From positions 45,300,501-45,364,500 of the forward strand of contig NC_091255.1 of the NCBI RefSeq assembly GCF_042477335.2: 64,000 nucleotides of DNA. The letters are read 5' to 3'. The notes under the pieces were generated by a model, which had not been told where the DNA came from, searched no databases, and saw nothing but the letters and a program-made list of their open reading frames with translations. Below are positions 46,218 to 57,610 of the stretch, in pieces. Numbering within the stretch: position 1 is the first letter of the stretch; each line of letters starts with the position of its first letter. Origin of the DNA: Ovis canadensis. Lineage: Eukaryota; Chordata; Mammalia; Artiodactyla; Bovidae. The translations under genes were made by a program, and so were the position numbers.

Positions 46218-47503
46218 AGCAGTGGTTCTCAAAACTTTCTGGTCTCAGACTCTTTACACTCTTAAAAATTGAGTTTTGAGTTTTTCTTTGTGTAGTTTAT
46301 ATCTATTCATAGTTACTAAATTAGAGATTAAAACATAAAGCATTTTAAAATATCAATTACTTTAAATATATTAACACAAATAATATATTTTTATGAAAAG
46401 TAACTAAAAAGTTAGAAGTGGCATTTTTAGACTTTTGCAGATCTCTTAAATATCCAGCTTAATAGAAGACAGCTAAACTATCATGTCTGTGTCTATATTC
46501 AACCTGATGTGATAGATTGTTTTGATTGAAATATATGAAGAAAATATGTCCTCAAAGTACTTGTAGTTGGAAAAGGGAGGAGCATTTTCAGACAGCTGTG
46601 CATATTCTCTGATACTACACCAAAACTTGATAATCAGTAGTTTCTTCATGAGTTACGTTGCAGTGTGGAATCTGAAATCATGTTGTATATTAAAATTCAT
46701 TGGTTTTTCTTGTACTTTAAATAGATCTTTAACTGATACTTGATTTTATGATATCATGCATTGGTTGTTTGGAAATGTTGGTTCATTGAGTTACACATCT
46801 TCCAAATGACACATTTCGTAATATGATACCAAAAACCCACATTAGCTAATATCATTCTCCTTATCAGAAAGATTTTTAAGTATTGGGAATGTATGCAGCT
46901 ACAATATTTCCAAGATTTTAATTTTTGATTAAAAAGTTTGATTTTGCCATTAGTTACAAATACTGTCAGTTGTCTTCCTTGAAGTGACAGAATCACTTCA
47001 TTTTCAAGAAAATGTCTGCTAAATATTCATGTCTGAATAACCACAGTTTGCCCTTTGTTCCAAGTAAAAGTAGTATTCCATGAAAAAAGCAGTTAGTTTA
47101 GCTCACAAATCAAGAGCCACAAGAGGTTTTCCTGGAGACTGCCAATGTACTTGAGTATCCTATAGAAGTGCTATCTACGTACTTCCCATTTCATCATGCA
47201 GAATATTTAAAAGACCCATACAAGGGCTCAGATTTAATAAAATTAATACTGCTTCCTCAGGAATATTTTCAAGTGAAATTGACTTTTTCAAAAGAATAGT
47301 CCATGATGGTAAAAGACACGCATGACTCTAGTACAGTTTGATGCCATTACCTTTCTTTATACTAAGGCTTCGATTTCGTTGTATACCAGTGCAAATGCCG
47401 AGACAATGAAAAAGGCAAAAATTTCTTAATACTGTGAAAGTAGTTTCAGCAAACTCACTGAAAGGGGCTTTCAGGGATTTATGAACTACACTTTGGGAAC
47501 CAC
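46218..47503 (-). mobile_element. Decayed hAT-type DNA transposon with transposase relic
   Basis: The left end CAGTGGTTCTCAAAACTTT and the right end, whose reverse complement is CTGTGGTTCCCAAAG, look like hAT terminal inverted repeats. Between them the minus strand shows hAT transposase-like fragments. One around 47200-47100 reads EMGS-like, then DTQVHWQSPGK and LTAFFMEYY, recalling the EVRWLSRG-type conserved block. The other, 46996-46754, reads ILSLQGRQLTVFVTNGKIKL, FNQKLKSWK. Many stops and frameshifts separate them. No clear 8-bp target-site duplication was found. Confidence 0.55.
46754..46996 (-). pseudogene. hAT transposase-like fragment
   Basis: An 80-codon open stretch. SLQGRQ...KIKLFNQKLKSWK resembles the LQGKN...AFxxKLxLW block of ZBED/Charlie-type hAT transposases as I know them. 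It is a relic, not a gene: the flanking transposase sequence lies in other frames with stops. Confidence 0.5.
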
Positions 47504-47629
47504 AGTGGGTAGGGTAACAAAGGTATATATTATTTGAGGTACAACAAGTGTTTCATGGTAGAATTTTACTGGATTGCTAGTACTGTTACTTAACAATATT
47601 TAATGTGATGGAGAAATGAAGGGATACTT

Positions 47630-48099
47630 CAGTTCAGTCGCTCAGTTGTGTCCGACTCTGCAACCCCATAGATTGTAACACGCCAGGCCTCCCTGTCCAT
47701 CACCAACTCCTGGAGTTTGCTCAAACTCATGTCCATTGAGTTGGTGATGCCATCCAGCCATCTCATCCTCTGTTGTCCCCTTCTCCTCCTACATTCAGTC
47801 TTTCCCAGCATCAGGGTCTGTTCAAATGAGTCAGTTCTTCACATCAGGTGGCCAAAGCATTGAAGTTTCAGCTTCAGCATCTGTCCTTCCAATGAATATT
47901 CAGGACTGATTTCCTTTAGGATGGACTGGTTTTATCTCCTTGCAGTCCAAGGGACTCTCAAGAGTCTTCTCCAGCACCACAGTTCAAAAGGATCAATTCT
48001 TCGGTGCTCAGCTTTCTTTATAGTCCAACCCTCTCATCCACACATAACTACTGGAAAAACCATAGCCTTGACTAGATGGACCTTTGTTGGCAAAGTAAT
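47630..48099 (-). repeat. BovB LINE 3' end, 5'-truncated
   Basis: It starts CAGTTCAGTCGCTCAGTTGT and ends TTTGTTGGCAAAGTAAT. A perfect 9-bp target-site duplication, GGGATACTT, lies at 47621-47629 and 48100-48108. It is antisense to SPOP. Confidence 0.92.
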
Positions 48100-48261
48100 G
48101 GGATACTTGAAAGATTCTAAAAAGTTTGAGATTTTTTTTGAACAAAAATAGTTTTCTAGTAATTATTGTTTTCAAACAGCAGAATTTAAGGCATTCAGAT
48201 TTTCAGCTAGTCCTTCAAACATGTCATAATCGTAGGGTAACCAATTTTGACATGGCTTATG

Positions 48262-48458
48262 GAGTTTCCCTTGTGGCTGAGCTCATGAGGAATCCGCCTG
48301 CAATGCGGGAGACCTGGGTTCTATCCCTGGGTTGAGAGGATCCCCTGGAGAAGGGAAAGGCTACCCACCGCAGTATTCTGGCCTGGGGAATCCCATGGAC
48401 TGTAGTGCGTGGGGTCGCAGAGGGTAAGACACAGCTGAGTGACTTTCACTTTCAGTTT
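48262..48458 (+). repeat. Bov-tA SINE
   Basis: Head GAGTTTCCCTTGTGGCTGAG, CCGCCTGCAATGCGGGAGAC, then the BovA body and GTGACTTTCACTTTCAG end. Confidence 0.9.
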
Positions 48459-48554
48459 CTCACTGTGGGAGTTTAGTCACATAGTAGCACATGTAGCTTA
48501 ACACTTTTTTCCCAAGCAGTTGAATACATTAAAAAAATCGGAGCTGCCAAATCT

Positions 48555-48735
48555 GGTGCTCTGTGATAACCCAGATTGGTAGGGTGGGGTGAGAGGGAAG
48601 TTTAAGAGGGAGGGGGCATCCGGTATACCCTGTCGCTGATTCGTGTTGATACATGACAGAAACCAACACAATATTGTAAAGCAATTATCCTTCAATTAAA
48701 AATAAATAAATTTAAATAAAAATTAGAAAATCTGA
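48555..48735 (+). repeat. Ruminant L1 3' end, 5'-truncated
   Basis: GCTCTGTGATAACCCAGATT, a G-rich GGTGGGGTGAGAGGGAAG stretch, CAGAAACCAACACAATATTG, TAAAGCAATTATCCTTC and an A-rich AAATAAATAAA tail match the bovine L1 3' UTR in sense orientation. Confidence 0.8.
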
Positions 48736-49030
48736 GCTGCAAAAATTGCTTTTGGGAAGATCTTACCTTTCCAGAAAAGGCATAGAAGGGAAGGTTAAGG
48801 CTAAGAATCTGTTACTGCAGCTTTAAATCTTTTGGTCATTTAAGAGTCTTGTGAAAGGAAACACCCTTCCCCCCAAATTTAAATATGTTTTATGACAGAG
48901 ACAGGACTGGTGGTGTTAACTGACTTCAACAGATACCTATTGAGTGACTGTAAACAAAAGGTTTGGTAAAGGGTATGTTCTGAAATGAGTGGGGAATTAA
49001 ACCAATATTATATGTTCTGTTGTGGTATTA

Positions 49031-49112
49031 TATAAAGTGTTGTATAAAGTCGTCAAGTTTTTCTGTAAGATGTTATGGAAAAACCCGATTGACCTTTTAG
49101 GCCAACCCAGTA
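49031..49112. mobile_element. Short mariner-derived palindromic element
   Basis: The right arm GGAAAAACCCGATTGACCTT and TTAGGCCAACCCAGTA pairs with a diverged left arm (GTGTTGTATAAAGTCGTCAA, GTTTTTCTG). The loop lies around TAAGATGTTA. GGCCAACCCA with a TA at the end is the inverted repeat of the ruminant mariner family. At about 80 bp it has no transposase and is a MITE. Confidence 0.75.
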
Positions 49113-49135
49113 TTTTGGTGTTTAGAAGGGAAAGA

Positions 49136-49258
49136 GGGACTTCCCTGGCTGTCCAGTGGTTAAGACTTAGTGTTTCCACTACAGAGGGCACTGGTTTGAC
49201 CCATGGCCAGGAAATTACGGTCCCCCATGCTGTGTGGTGCAGCCAAAAAAAAACAAAA
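49136..49258 (+). repeat. CHR-type SINE
   Basis: Head GGGACTTCCCTGGCTGTCCA, GTGGTTAAGACTTAGTG, tail GTGTGGTGCAGCC followed by poly-A. It lies 24 bp after the mariner MITE. Confidence 0.9.
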
Positions 49259-49547
49259 GGAAGACACCATTCAGTTGGGAAAGTTAGGGTGGAAAGACTG
49301 TCTTTGTAAAGGTTGCATTTGAACTGGACTTTGAAGGGTAGGTATTTTAAAGGCTGGAATTTTGATAGGCAGAAATAAAAAGTTAGTTCAGGCAGAAGGA
49401 ATGTCGAGAGCAAAAATGTGGAGGTGGGTAAATGCATTGTTAGTATAGGGTGTGTACTGGAAATAATGAGCAGTGTAGTGTAGCTGAAGGAGAAGACACA
49501 TGGGAAAATAGGAGATAAAAAAGGAAAGTAAATTGGCTCAGAATATG

Positions 49548-49765
49548 GGCGGTCTTCCCTGGTGGCTCAGAAGGTAAAGCTTCTGCCTACAATATGGGAG
49601 ACCTGGGTTCAATCCCTGGGGCGGTAAGATCTCCTGGAGAAGGAAATGGCAACGCACTCCGGTATTCTTGCCTGGAAAATCCCATGGATGAAGAAGCCTG
49701 GCAGGCTGCAGTCCATGGGGTCGCAAAGAATCGGATACAACTGAGTGACTTTCACTTTCTACCAA
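49548..49765 (+). repeat. Bov-tA SINE
   Basis: Head CGGTCTTCCCTGGTGGCTCA, GACCTGGGTTCAATCCCTGG, BovA body, ending CTGAGTGACTTTCACTTTC. Well preserved. Confidence 0.92.
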
Positions 49766-50109
49766 GACCAGGCAGTTAGGGTTTAATGTGGTAAGTGATG
49801 GAGAGACTTTGAAATGTTTTGAAAAAATAATATCAGAATGTGCTTTCAGAAAATTTATTTGACCTCAATCATTTATTAGTCCGTTCATCAAAAAAATTTT
49901 AAATAGTTGCTCTGTGCCACTTAAGCATGAGAAATGCTGTATATAATGGTGAACCAAACAAAAAATCCATATTTGAGAATTTCCACTCTAGGAAAGGAAC
50001 TTCAATAAATAAAATATAATTACAAATTACTGTAAATGTTATGAAGGAAGGGAATAAATTACTATGGGGGGGGTAAATGGGGAAATTAAGTTTAATTGAG
50101 GAATCTGGG

Positions 50110-50600
50110 AAGGCCTTGCTGAAGAGTTAAATTTTTAATCAAGTACTTGCCTTGTGCAAGATGATGTTCTAGGTGCTGGGGATATAGTGAAGGAACAAAA
50201 CAGATAAAAATCTCTGTTCTCATGAAGTGCATATTCAGGCAGTAAACAAGATAAATAAAATATATAGTCATGTTAGAAGGTGGTAAATCCCAAGGAGAAA
50301 AATAAAGCTGGAGAAAGAGATACTGAGTGTTTGGGTGGAGTTGGGTATTGCAAGTTTAGATAGAATGGCCAGGGACTGTCTCATTAAATCACTACAAAGG
50401 TAATATTTGAGTAATATCTGTAGAAGTAGAAAGTGGAGGAGTACCCTCCAGGCAGAGGGAGTAGCAAGGGCAAAAGCCAGGAGGAATATATGTGCCCAGC
50501 ATGTGCAAGAAACAAGCAGGGAGGCCAGGGTGGCTAGAGTTAGGTGAACAAGGGAGAAAGTGGTAGAAATAACCTTGGAGAGGTTAGTAGGAGTCTGGGA
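50110..50600 (-). repeat. L2 LINE-like remnant
   Basis: Reverse-complement L2 phrases: ATGTTCTAGGTGCTGGGGAT, GGAACAAAACAGATAAAAAT, AGATAGAATGGCCAGGGACT, CTCCAGGCAGAGGGAGTAGC, AGGGAGGCCAGGGTGGCTAG. Ancient. Confidence 0.6.
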
Positions 50601-51331
50601 CCTGTAGAACAGTGGATGAGTCCTTAGCTGCATGTTAGAATCACCTGGGGAGCTTTTGAAGCTCCTAAAGCCTGGGCTGCACCTTATAACACCTAAATAA
50701 GAATCTTTGCAGGTGGAACTCAGTGGCAGAGGTGATGGAGAGAAGTATTTGAGAAGTATGTCAGAGACTCTATCAAATTTTAGAGTGAATGTGGGGGTTT
50801 GGGAGAAGAAAGTGTCAAGGATGATTTCCAGGTTTCTGTCTCAAATATATAGGTGGGTAGAGGTATCACTTACTGAGATGGAAGCAGGAGATAGGAATGG
50901 GAGGAGCAGGTGAGGGTTTGGAGGGAAGATCAGAAGTCAGGATCTTCAGTTTTAGACCTGTTAAAATTTGAGATGTGAATGAGGCTGAGTATAAATATAT
51001 TAAGTAGGCAGAAATGTGAGTGGAGCTTGAAGTGAAGTCAGGATTTCAGTTAATAAATTTGTATATAACCTGCTTGCTGATGGTCTTCAAACTAAACGAC
51101 ATCACACAGGATACATTTGATGTGGAAGGAACTGAAACTCTAGAAAGTGGCTACTGTTCCAGCAATCTGACCAAGAAATGGTGCTGGTGTGAACTAGGAT
51201 GGTGGCTTTGGGACTAGAAAAGAAGGAGTAGGTTGGAGACTTGGAAGCCTCTGAAGCCCCTAGGTGGTGGGGGTGGACAGCAGACAAGGAATGAAAGACA
51301 GCTTTGAGATGTCAAGCCTGGGTAATGGTCT

Positions 51332-51508
51332 GTTGTTCCCTAGTCACTAAGTTGTGTAGCCCACCAGGGTCCTCTCTCATGGGATTTTCTAAGCAAGAAT
51401 ACTGGAGCGGGTTGCTGTTTCCTTCTCCAGGGGATCTTCCCGACCCAGGGATCGATCCCATGGCTCTTGCTTGGCAGATTCTTTACCACTGAGCCACCTG
51501 GGAAGCCC
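51332..51508 (-). repeat. Bov-tA SINE, part deleted
   Basis: CCTAGTCACTAAGTTGTGTA is followed directly by GCCCACCAGGGTCCTCTC; the usual CCGACTCTTTGCGACCC segment is missing. The head end GAGCCACCTGGGAAGCCC is intact. Confidence 0.85.
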
Positions 51509-52519
51509 AGTCTGTTAGCAGATATAAATAAAGCATTTGGCTTTGCATGTATTGACATTTAAGAGAGGCTGCTTAGCAGGCAGGCAGTTTAATCTGTTGG
51601 AAGAGCAGGTGAGCTTTGCAACATAGACCTGTGTTTTATTTACATGAAATTAGTTCACCATGGGAGTGTAAAAAATTTTGAAAATACAACATCCAGAGAC
51701 TTTATCATGACCTGTCAGGCTCTCTGTGATAGGGTCCCTGTCTATTCTTTGTGGCGTTTTCCTTTGTGCACCATGTTCAAGCTACACAGGCTTTCCTTCT
51801 GTTCCTCCAGTATGCCCAGCTAGGTCCTACTTATTTTCTCATCGTGAGTCTTCCCTTCCTCTTGGTAAACAGAATAGAAGTTCAGAGAGAAAAATTCAGA
51901 AGTTAGCATCTGGAAATTAGAAACAATTCCAAGAGATCCTTGCTAGTGTATGAGAGTGAACGAGGGCCTGAGATGGAATGGCTGTGGGAGCCACTGAAGT
52001 TGAAGTCCAGTCAGCAAAAGGCAGCTGAGTACCATCTTGGTCTTCGTGTACTTCAGTATTCAAATCTGTTGATCATAGGTGCTAAATAAGTGGATTTCCC
52101 CTCTGCCTCCTTGGTCTGATGATGGGATGATAGTGGTGGTCGCTGTTGACTTGACTTGATGACTCATTGCTGTCTTGTCACCACTTACAGAGATGTCCTC
52201 TGAATAGGTGAACAGTTGTGGGTAATTATTTCAGAAATTTCTGGCATGAAGAAGCAACATGTTAGTTATGAAAATAATTATATGTTGACTTTGATACATT
52301 GTTAGGGACTACTTCTGTTCCTAAGCGAATGTCTTACTTCTTAAGTGATAAAGAGTTGTATGTTATTTCAAATCTACCCTCTATTTTTTTCAGAGTGAGA
52401 AGATTTGCTTTTTTCTGATTATTAAATCGTGGAGAGAAAAATAGAAAAAACTTAAAAATTTTCATGTCATTAAAAATAAGCTTTTAAAATAACTACATAA
52501 AAATAGAGTTATACGGGGG

Positions 52520-52690
52520 CATCATATTTTATGTGGTGAATTCCCTACTAATGAACTTTTTTCTCCAATTTTTGCTTATAAATTATGCTGTGATGAATCT
52601 TTATACACTGATCAGATCGATCCCTTAGGATGGACTCTTAAAGTGGAAGTGGAATTGCTGTGTTAAAGATGTGTTATATAATATTCCATT
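52520..52690 (-). repeat. L1M-type 3' fragment
   Basis: AAATTATGCTGTGATGAATC, GTGGAAGTGGAATTGCTG and nearby phrases match old L1 3' sequence in reverse. Short and diverged. Confidence 0.5.
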
Positions 52691-53379
52691 TCCCATAATT
52701 ATTCTTTTAGTATCTTTATGATTGAAAAGATAAACAGCATTAAAGGACGTGTTAGTAAAGGGGAAAAAATCGATTTTATCTTTTCACCAACTGTTTTTGT
52801 TTTGGTTTTTATGTGCCTGTTTTAAGTTCTCACTACACCTACCAAAAGATAATTGAGGGTAGGGAAAAACACATGCAATTATAGCTCTGGGCATCCTATA
52901 TTAATGATCAGGTAAGGGATTCTAAGTAACATTTGCTAACTGCCAAGAAAGTGACAGTAAACATGATGGGAATTCAGAGGGAACGGAGGTGATTAGGAAA
53001 CACTTCGAGGCAAGGTGAAGTGTGACCTGGATCCAGAAGAGTGGTATTCACATACGAGGTAGGAGAACTTTCCTAGCCTTCAGAGTGGAATAACAAATTT
53101 GAGGAATGCGTGTATGAGCTGACAAATAGGCTAGAGTAGGTGGTTAGACTAATCGGAAAGGAGGGTTCCTGCTGTGCTATAGTGGAGAGGCTTTATGGGA
53201 GTAACGTTCTATTCCAGAGGACTGCTTTTATTTTTGGTACATCTGAAGTTGTACAGTAGGGAACTTTAAGATAAAGCAGATAATGTGGTCCAATTTAAGC
53301 AAAATAAAGTCTCTTTTTACAAGAAATATAGGTTATTTATTTATATAAGTGAATTATTTAGATAATGAACTTCCTGTAG

Positions 53380-53537
53380 ATATTAAAAGTTATTATCACA
53401 TGCAGTTTTTTTTGTGACACTGTGATGATGGATATTAACTAAACTTATCATGGTGATAATTTCACTATATATGTGTATATCAAATCATTATGTTGTGTAG
53501 CTGAAACTAACACAGTGTTACATGTTATATCTCAATA
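53380..53537 (+). repeat. L1 (L1MA-like) 3' end
   Basis: GATGGATATTAACTAAACTT, ATCATGGTGATAATTTCAC, ATGTTGTGTAGCTGAAAC and ATATCTCAATAAAG are the final stretch of an old mammalian L1 3' UTR in sense orientation. Confidence 0.65.
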
Positions 53538-53741
53538 AAGAAGTGATACTTAAATATTCACTTTATTATATAGCTTGACAGACATGTTCCAGCTTTTGTG
53601 TATCTCAGTTTCTTCTGTAAAATCAAAGGGTTTAAACAGGGTGATGGCTGAAGTCCTTTCTGGCACTTGAAATTGTTACATAAACTTTCAAGAATAGCTT
53701 GATTTTTTGAAATAAATTGACCTGCAGTTAGGTTGATACTT

Positions 53742-53845
53742 GGGCTTCCCTGGTGGCTCAGGGGTTAAAGCTTTTGCCTGCAAGGTGGGAGACCCGGGTT
53801 CAATCCCTGGGTCAGGAAGATCCCCTGGAGAAGGAAATGGCAACC
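53742..53845 (+). repeat. Bov-tA SINE, 3'-truncated
   Basis: The intact head (GGGCTTCCCTGGTGGCTCAG, GGGTTCAATCCCTGGGTCAG) stops abruptly after GGAAATGGCAACC. The rest of the BovA body is absent. Loss of the 3' end is not the usual retrotransposition truncation and suggests a later deletion. Confidence 0.88.
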
Positions 53846-54365
53846 TCTGTAGGCACAGTAATGCACCTACATATCTGTGGGAGCAAAACCCATCAGTTGC
53901 ATGATTGTCCCATGGCTCCCCAGGTCTAGATTCATTCACTTTTGGAAACTCACTTGTTCTCACCTTGTATTTCTAAATGACAATTACAGATTTTCATTTG
54001 AAAGAATCTGTGGCCTAAGATTGAGCCTCAAGAGGATGCTGTGAGGTTGAGAGGAACTATTAACATAATAATAGTTTTAAATGATCCTCATGTAAATTAT
54101 CTATAGGAATTTATCTCACGCTGGCTTTCTTCTTTTATTCTGAATTCACTTCCATGATGTCTTTAATATATGGCCAAGCTGTGTAAATACATTTTATTAT
54201 TCAGCCCATATGCAATTTTGGTTATACATCTATAGGAAAAATTACATAATACATTCCAAAGTGAAATGTTTAGGATTTCTTCCTTTACTGTCTGTTTTGA
54301 CTTATTTACACGACATTGCACCTCCTTTAGTATAGATAATTGAAAACTTGTAGTTATAAACATTT

Positions 54366-54683
54366 GTTATTTAATTTTTTGGCTGCACTGGGTATTTGTT
54401 GCTGTGCGCAGATTTCCTGTCGTTTCAGAGAGCCGGGCTACTCTTTGTATGGGCTTCTCATTGTGGTGGCTTCTTTGTTGCAGAGTACAGGCTCTAGGGT
54501 GCTCAGGGCTTCAGTGGTTGCTGCATGTGTCGCTGCACATGGGCCCCAGAGCACAGGCTCAGTCATTGTGGCAGAGGCGCCTAGTTGCCCCACAGCATGT
54601 GGGATCTTCCCGGACCAGGGATCAAACTGATGTCCCAAGGTTGTAAGGTGGATTCTTAACCACTAGACCACCAGGAAAGCCCC
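54366..54683 (-). repeat. Long CHR-type SINE
   Basis: TTTTTTGGCTGCACTGGGT, CTCATTGTGGTGGCTTCTTT, GTGGGATCTTCCCGGACCAG, and CACTAGACCACCAGGAAAGC. Same subfamily as the element at 32977. Confidence 0.88.
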
Positions 54684-55026
54684 TGACTAGTGCTTCTTAA
54701 AGCTAAGAGTTTCTCTTTATACAATCATGATAAAACCAATTTGTGGTATACTTTAAGTATCTCCTGCATAGCATCACATTCTTTTCACTGAGTCATTTTC
54801 AACCAGTGTTGCCTTTTAGATGGAACCAAGGTTGTAAGTTTGACTGTCTAGCTCTTTTGACAAGCCTTATCAGGATGCTCTTAACTTGGTGGGGTTTTCA
54901 GGATTTAGGATCCATTTCTTAGTTTTTCAAGCGCACTTGTTTTTTTTTGGTGCACCAGAGTTGATTGGTCTCAGAGAAAAGTGGCTAGCCAAGCTCACAT
55001 TGGGCTGAGGGATAAACCAGAATGCC

Positions 55027-57110
55027 TTTTTTTTTTTTCAGTTATTTATTTAGAGTTCCAAAGAATATCAAGGAGAAATAAGAAAGCCTTCCTCAGTGAT
55101 CAGCGCAAAGAAATAGAGGAAGACAATAGAATGGGAAAGACTAGAGATCTCTTCAAGAAAATTAGAGATACCAAGGGAACATTTCATGCAAAGATGCTCA
55201 ATAAAGGACAGAAATGGTACAATCTAACGGAAGCAGAAGATACTAAGAAGAGGTGGCAAGAATACGCAGAAGAACTGTACAAAAAGATCTTCACAACCCA
55301 GATAATCACAGTGGTGTGATCACTCACCTAGAGCCAGACATCCTGGAATGCGAAGTCAAGTGGGCCTTAGGAAGCATCACTATGAACAAAGCTAGTGGAA
55401 GTGACGGAATTCCAGCTGAGCTATTTCAAATCCTAAAAGATGATGCTGTGAAGGTGCTGCACTCAATATGCCAGCAAATTTGGAAAACTCAGCACCGGCC
55501 ACAGGACTGGAAAAGGTCAGTTTCATCCCAATCCCAAAGAAAGGCAATGCCAAAGAATGTTCAAACTCATCTCACATGCTAGTAAAGTAATGCTCAAAAT
55601 TCTCCAAGCCAGTCTTCAACAATACATGAACCATGAACTTCCAAATGTTCAAGCTGGATTTAGAAAAGGCAGAGGAACCAGAGATCAAATTGCCAACATC
55701 CGTTGGATCATTGAAAAAACGAGAGTTCCAGAAAAATATCTATTTCTGCTTTGTTCACTATGCCAAAGCCCTTGACTGTGTGAATCAAAACAAACTGTGG
55801 AAAATTCTTCAAGAGGTTGGCATACCAGACCACTTGACCTGCCTCTTGAGAAAGCTGTGTGCAGGTCAGGAAGCAACAGTTAGAACCGGCCATGAAACAA
55901 CAGACTGGTTCCAAATAGGAAAAGGAGTACATCAAGGCTGTATATTGTCACCCTGCTTATTTAACTTATATGCAGAGTACATCACGAGAAACGCTGGGCT
56001 GGATGAAGCACAAGCTGGAATCAAGATTGCCTGGAGAAATATCACTAACCTCAGATATGCAGATAACACCACCCTTATGGCAGAAAGTAAAGAAGAACTA
56101 GAGAGCCTCTTGATGAAAGTGAAAGAGGAGAGTGAAAACGTTGGCTTAAAGCTCAACATTCAGAAAACTAAGATCATGGCATCCGGTCCCATCACTTCAT
56201 GGCAAATAGATGGGGAAACAGTGTCAGATTTTATTTTCCTGGCCTCCAAAATCACTGCAGATGGTGACTGCAGCCATGAAATTAAAAGACACTTGCTCCT
56301 TGGAAGAAAAGCCATGACCAACCTAGACAGCATATTAAAAAGCAGAGACATTACTTTGCCAGCAAAGTTCCATCTAGTCAAGGCTATGGTTTTTCCAGTG
56401 GTCATGTATGGATGTGAGAGTTGGACTATAAAGAAAGCTGAGTGCCAAAGAATTGATGCTTTTGAACTGTGGTGTTAGAGAAGACTTTTGAGAGTCTCTT
56501 GGACTGCAGGGAGATCCAATTAGTCCATCCTAAAGGAGATGTGTCCAGAGTGTTTATTGGAAGGACTGATGTTGAAGCTGAAACTCCAATCTTTTGGCCA
56601 CTTGATGCGAAGAGCCGACTTATTTGAAAAGACCCTGATGCTGGGAAAGATTGAAGGCGGGAGAAACGGAAGACAGAGGATGAGATGGCTCGATGCCATC
56701 ACTGACTCAATGGACATGAATTTGATTAAACTCCAGGAGTTGGTGATGGACAGGGAGGCCTGGTGTGCTGCAGTCCATGGGGTCACAAAGAGTCGGACAC
56801 GACTGAGTGACTGAACTGAACTGAACTGACGTATTTATTTATTCATGGCTGCTCTGTGTCTTCATTGTTATGCAGAGGCTTTCTCTAGTTGTGGTTACTT
56901 TCCATGGTTACTTTCTAGTTGTGGTGTGCAGGTTTCTCACTGGAGTGGCTGCTTTGTTGCAGATCACGGGCTCTAGGCACTAGGCTTCAGTAGTTGGGAT
57001 ACATGGTCTTATTTCCCTGCAGCATGTGGAATCTTCCCAAATCAGGGATTGAACCTATGTCTCCTGCAGTTGCAGGCAGATTCTTAACTGCTGGACCACC
57101 TGGGAAGGCC
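55027..57110 (-). repeat. Long CHR-type SINE split by a BovB
   Basis: The reversed poly-A tail is at 55027-55052 and the body resumes at 56832 (TATTCATGGCTGCTCTGTGT), ending GGACCACCTGGGAAGGCC. A 10-bp target-site duplication, CCAGAATGCC, lies at 55017-55026 and 57111-57120. The BovB sits inside the tail. Confidence 0.88.
55053..56831 (+). repeat. BovB LINE, 5'-truncated, sense orientation, ~1.78 kb
   Basis: This is the only BovB in this intron in the same orientation as SPOP. It encodes pieces of RT in sequence: ASGSDGIPAELFQ (55253-55582 frame), FRKGRGTRDQIANIRWI, GKGVHQGCILSPCLFNLYAE, NLRYADNTTLMAES, and FPVVMYGCESWTIKKAECQR, ending at a TAG at 56476 in place of a Trp codon. Frameshifts split the RT, so it is dead. 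Target-site duplications TATTTATTTA at 55043-55052 and 56832-56841 show a complete 3' end with a (TGAAC)n-type tail. Confidence 0.94.
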
Positions 57111-57312
57111 CCAGAATGCCATGTTATTAAGTTATATGGTGAAGGTTTTATTTGGGTACATTGAGGCGAAGTCCTTTCCATAATCTAGAAAACGTGTGTC
57201 TGCTCAGTCCTTTCCCCTCCTAGTGTCACAGTATTTTAAAAAATAATAATAATAGCTGATGTTTACTGAGCACTTAATATATGTCAGCTTCTGTTTTAAG
57301 CATTTTACTTGT

Positions 57313-57520
57313 TGTTTAGTTGCTAAGTCATGTCCGATTCTTTTGCGACTGCATGAACTGTATGTAGCCCACTGGGTTCCTCTGTCCATGGGATTTGTCA
57401 GACAAGAATACTGGAGAGGGTTGCCATTTCTTTATCCAGGGGATCTTCCCAAACCAGGGATCAAAACCAAGTCGTCTGCTTTACAGGTGGATTCTTTACT
57501 GTTGAACCACTGAGGAAGCC
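57313..57520 (-). repeat. Bov-tA SINE
   Basis: It starts TGTTTAGTTGCTAAGTCATG and ends GAACCACTGAGGAAGC. A perfect 12-bp target-site duplication, CATTTTACTTGT, lies at 57301-57312 and 57521-57532. Confidence 0.93.
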
Positions 57521-57610
57521 CATTTTACTTGTATTTAGCTCATTTAATTTTCACAGTAACCTTATGAGGGGGTATTAATCTGTATTTTACAGGTGAGGAG
57601 TCTGAGGTAT

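Noticed and set aside
49022-49309. Possible small RNA hairpin gene at the 49.03-kb palindrome
   Set aside because: The hairpin is explained by mariner inverted repeats; without expression data I do not call a microRNA.
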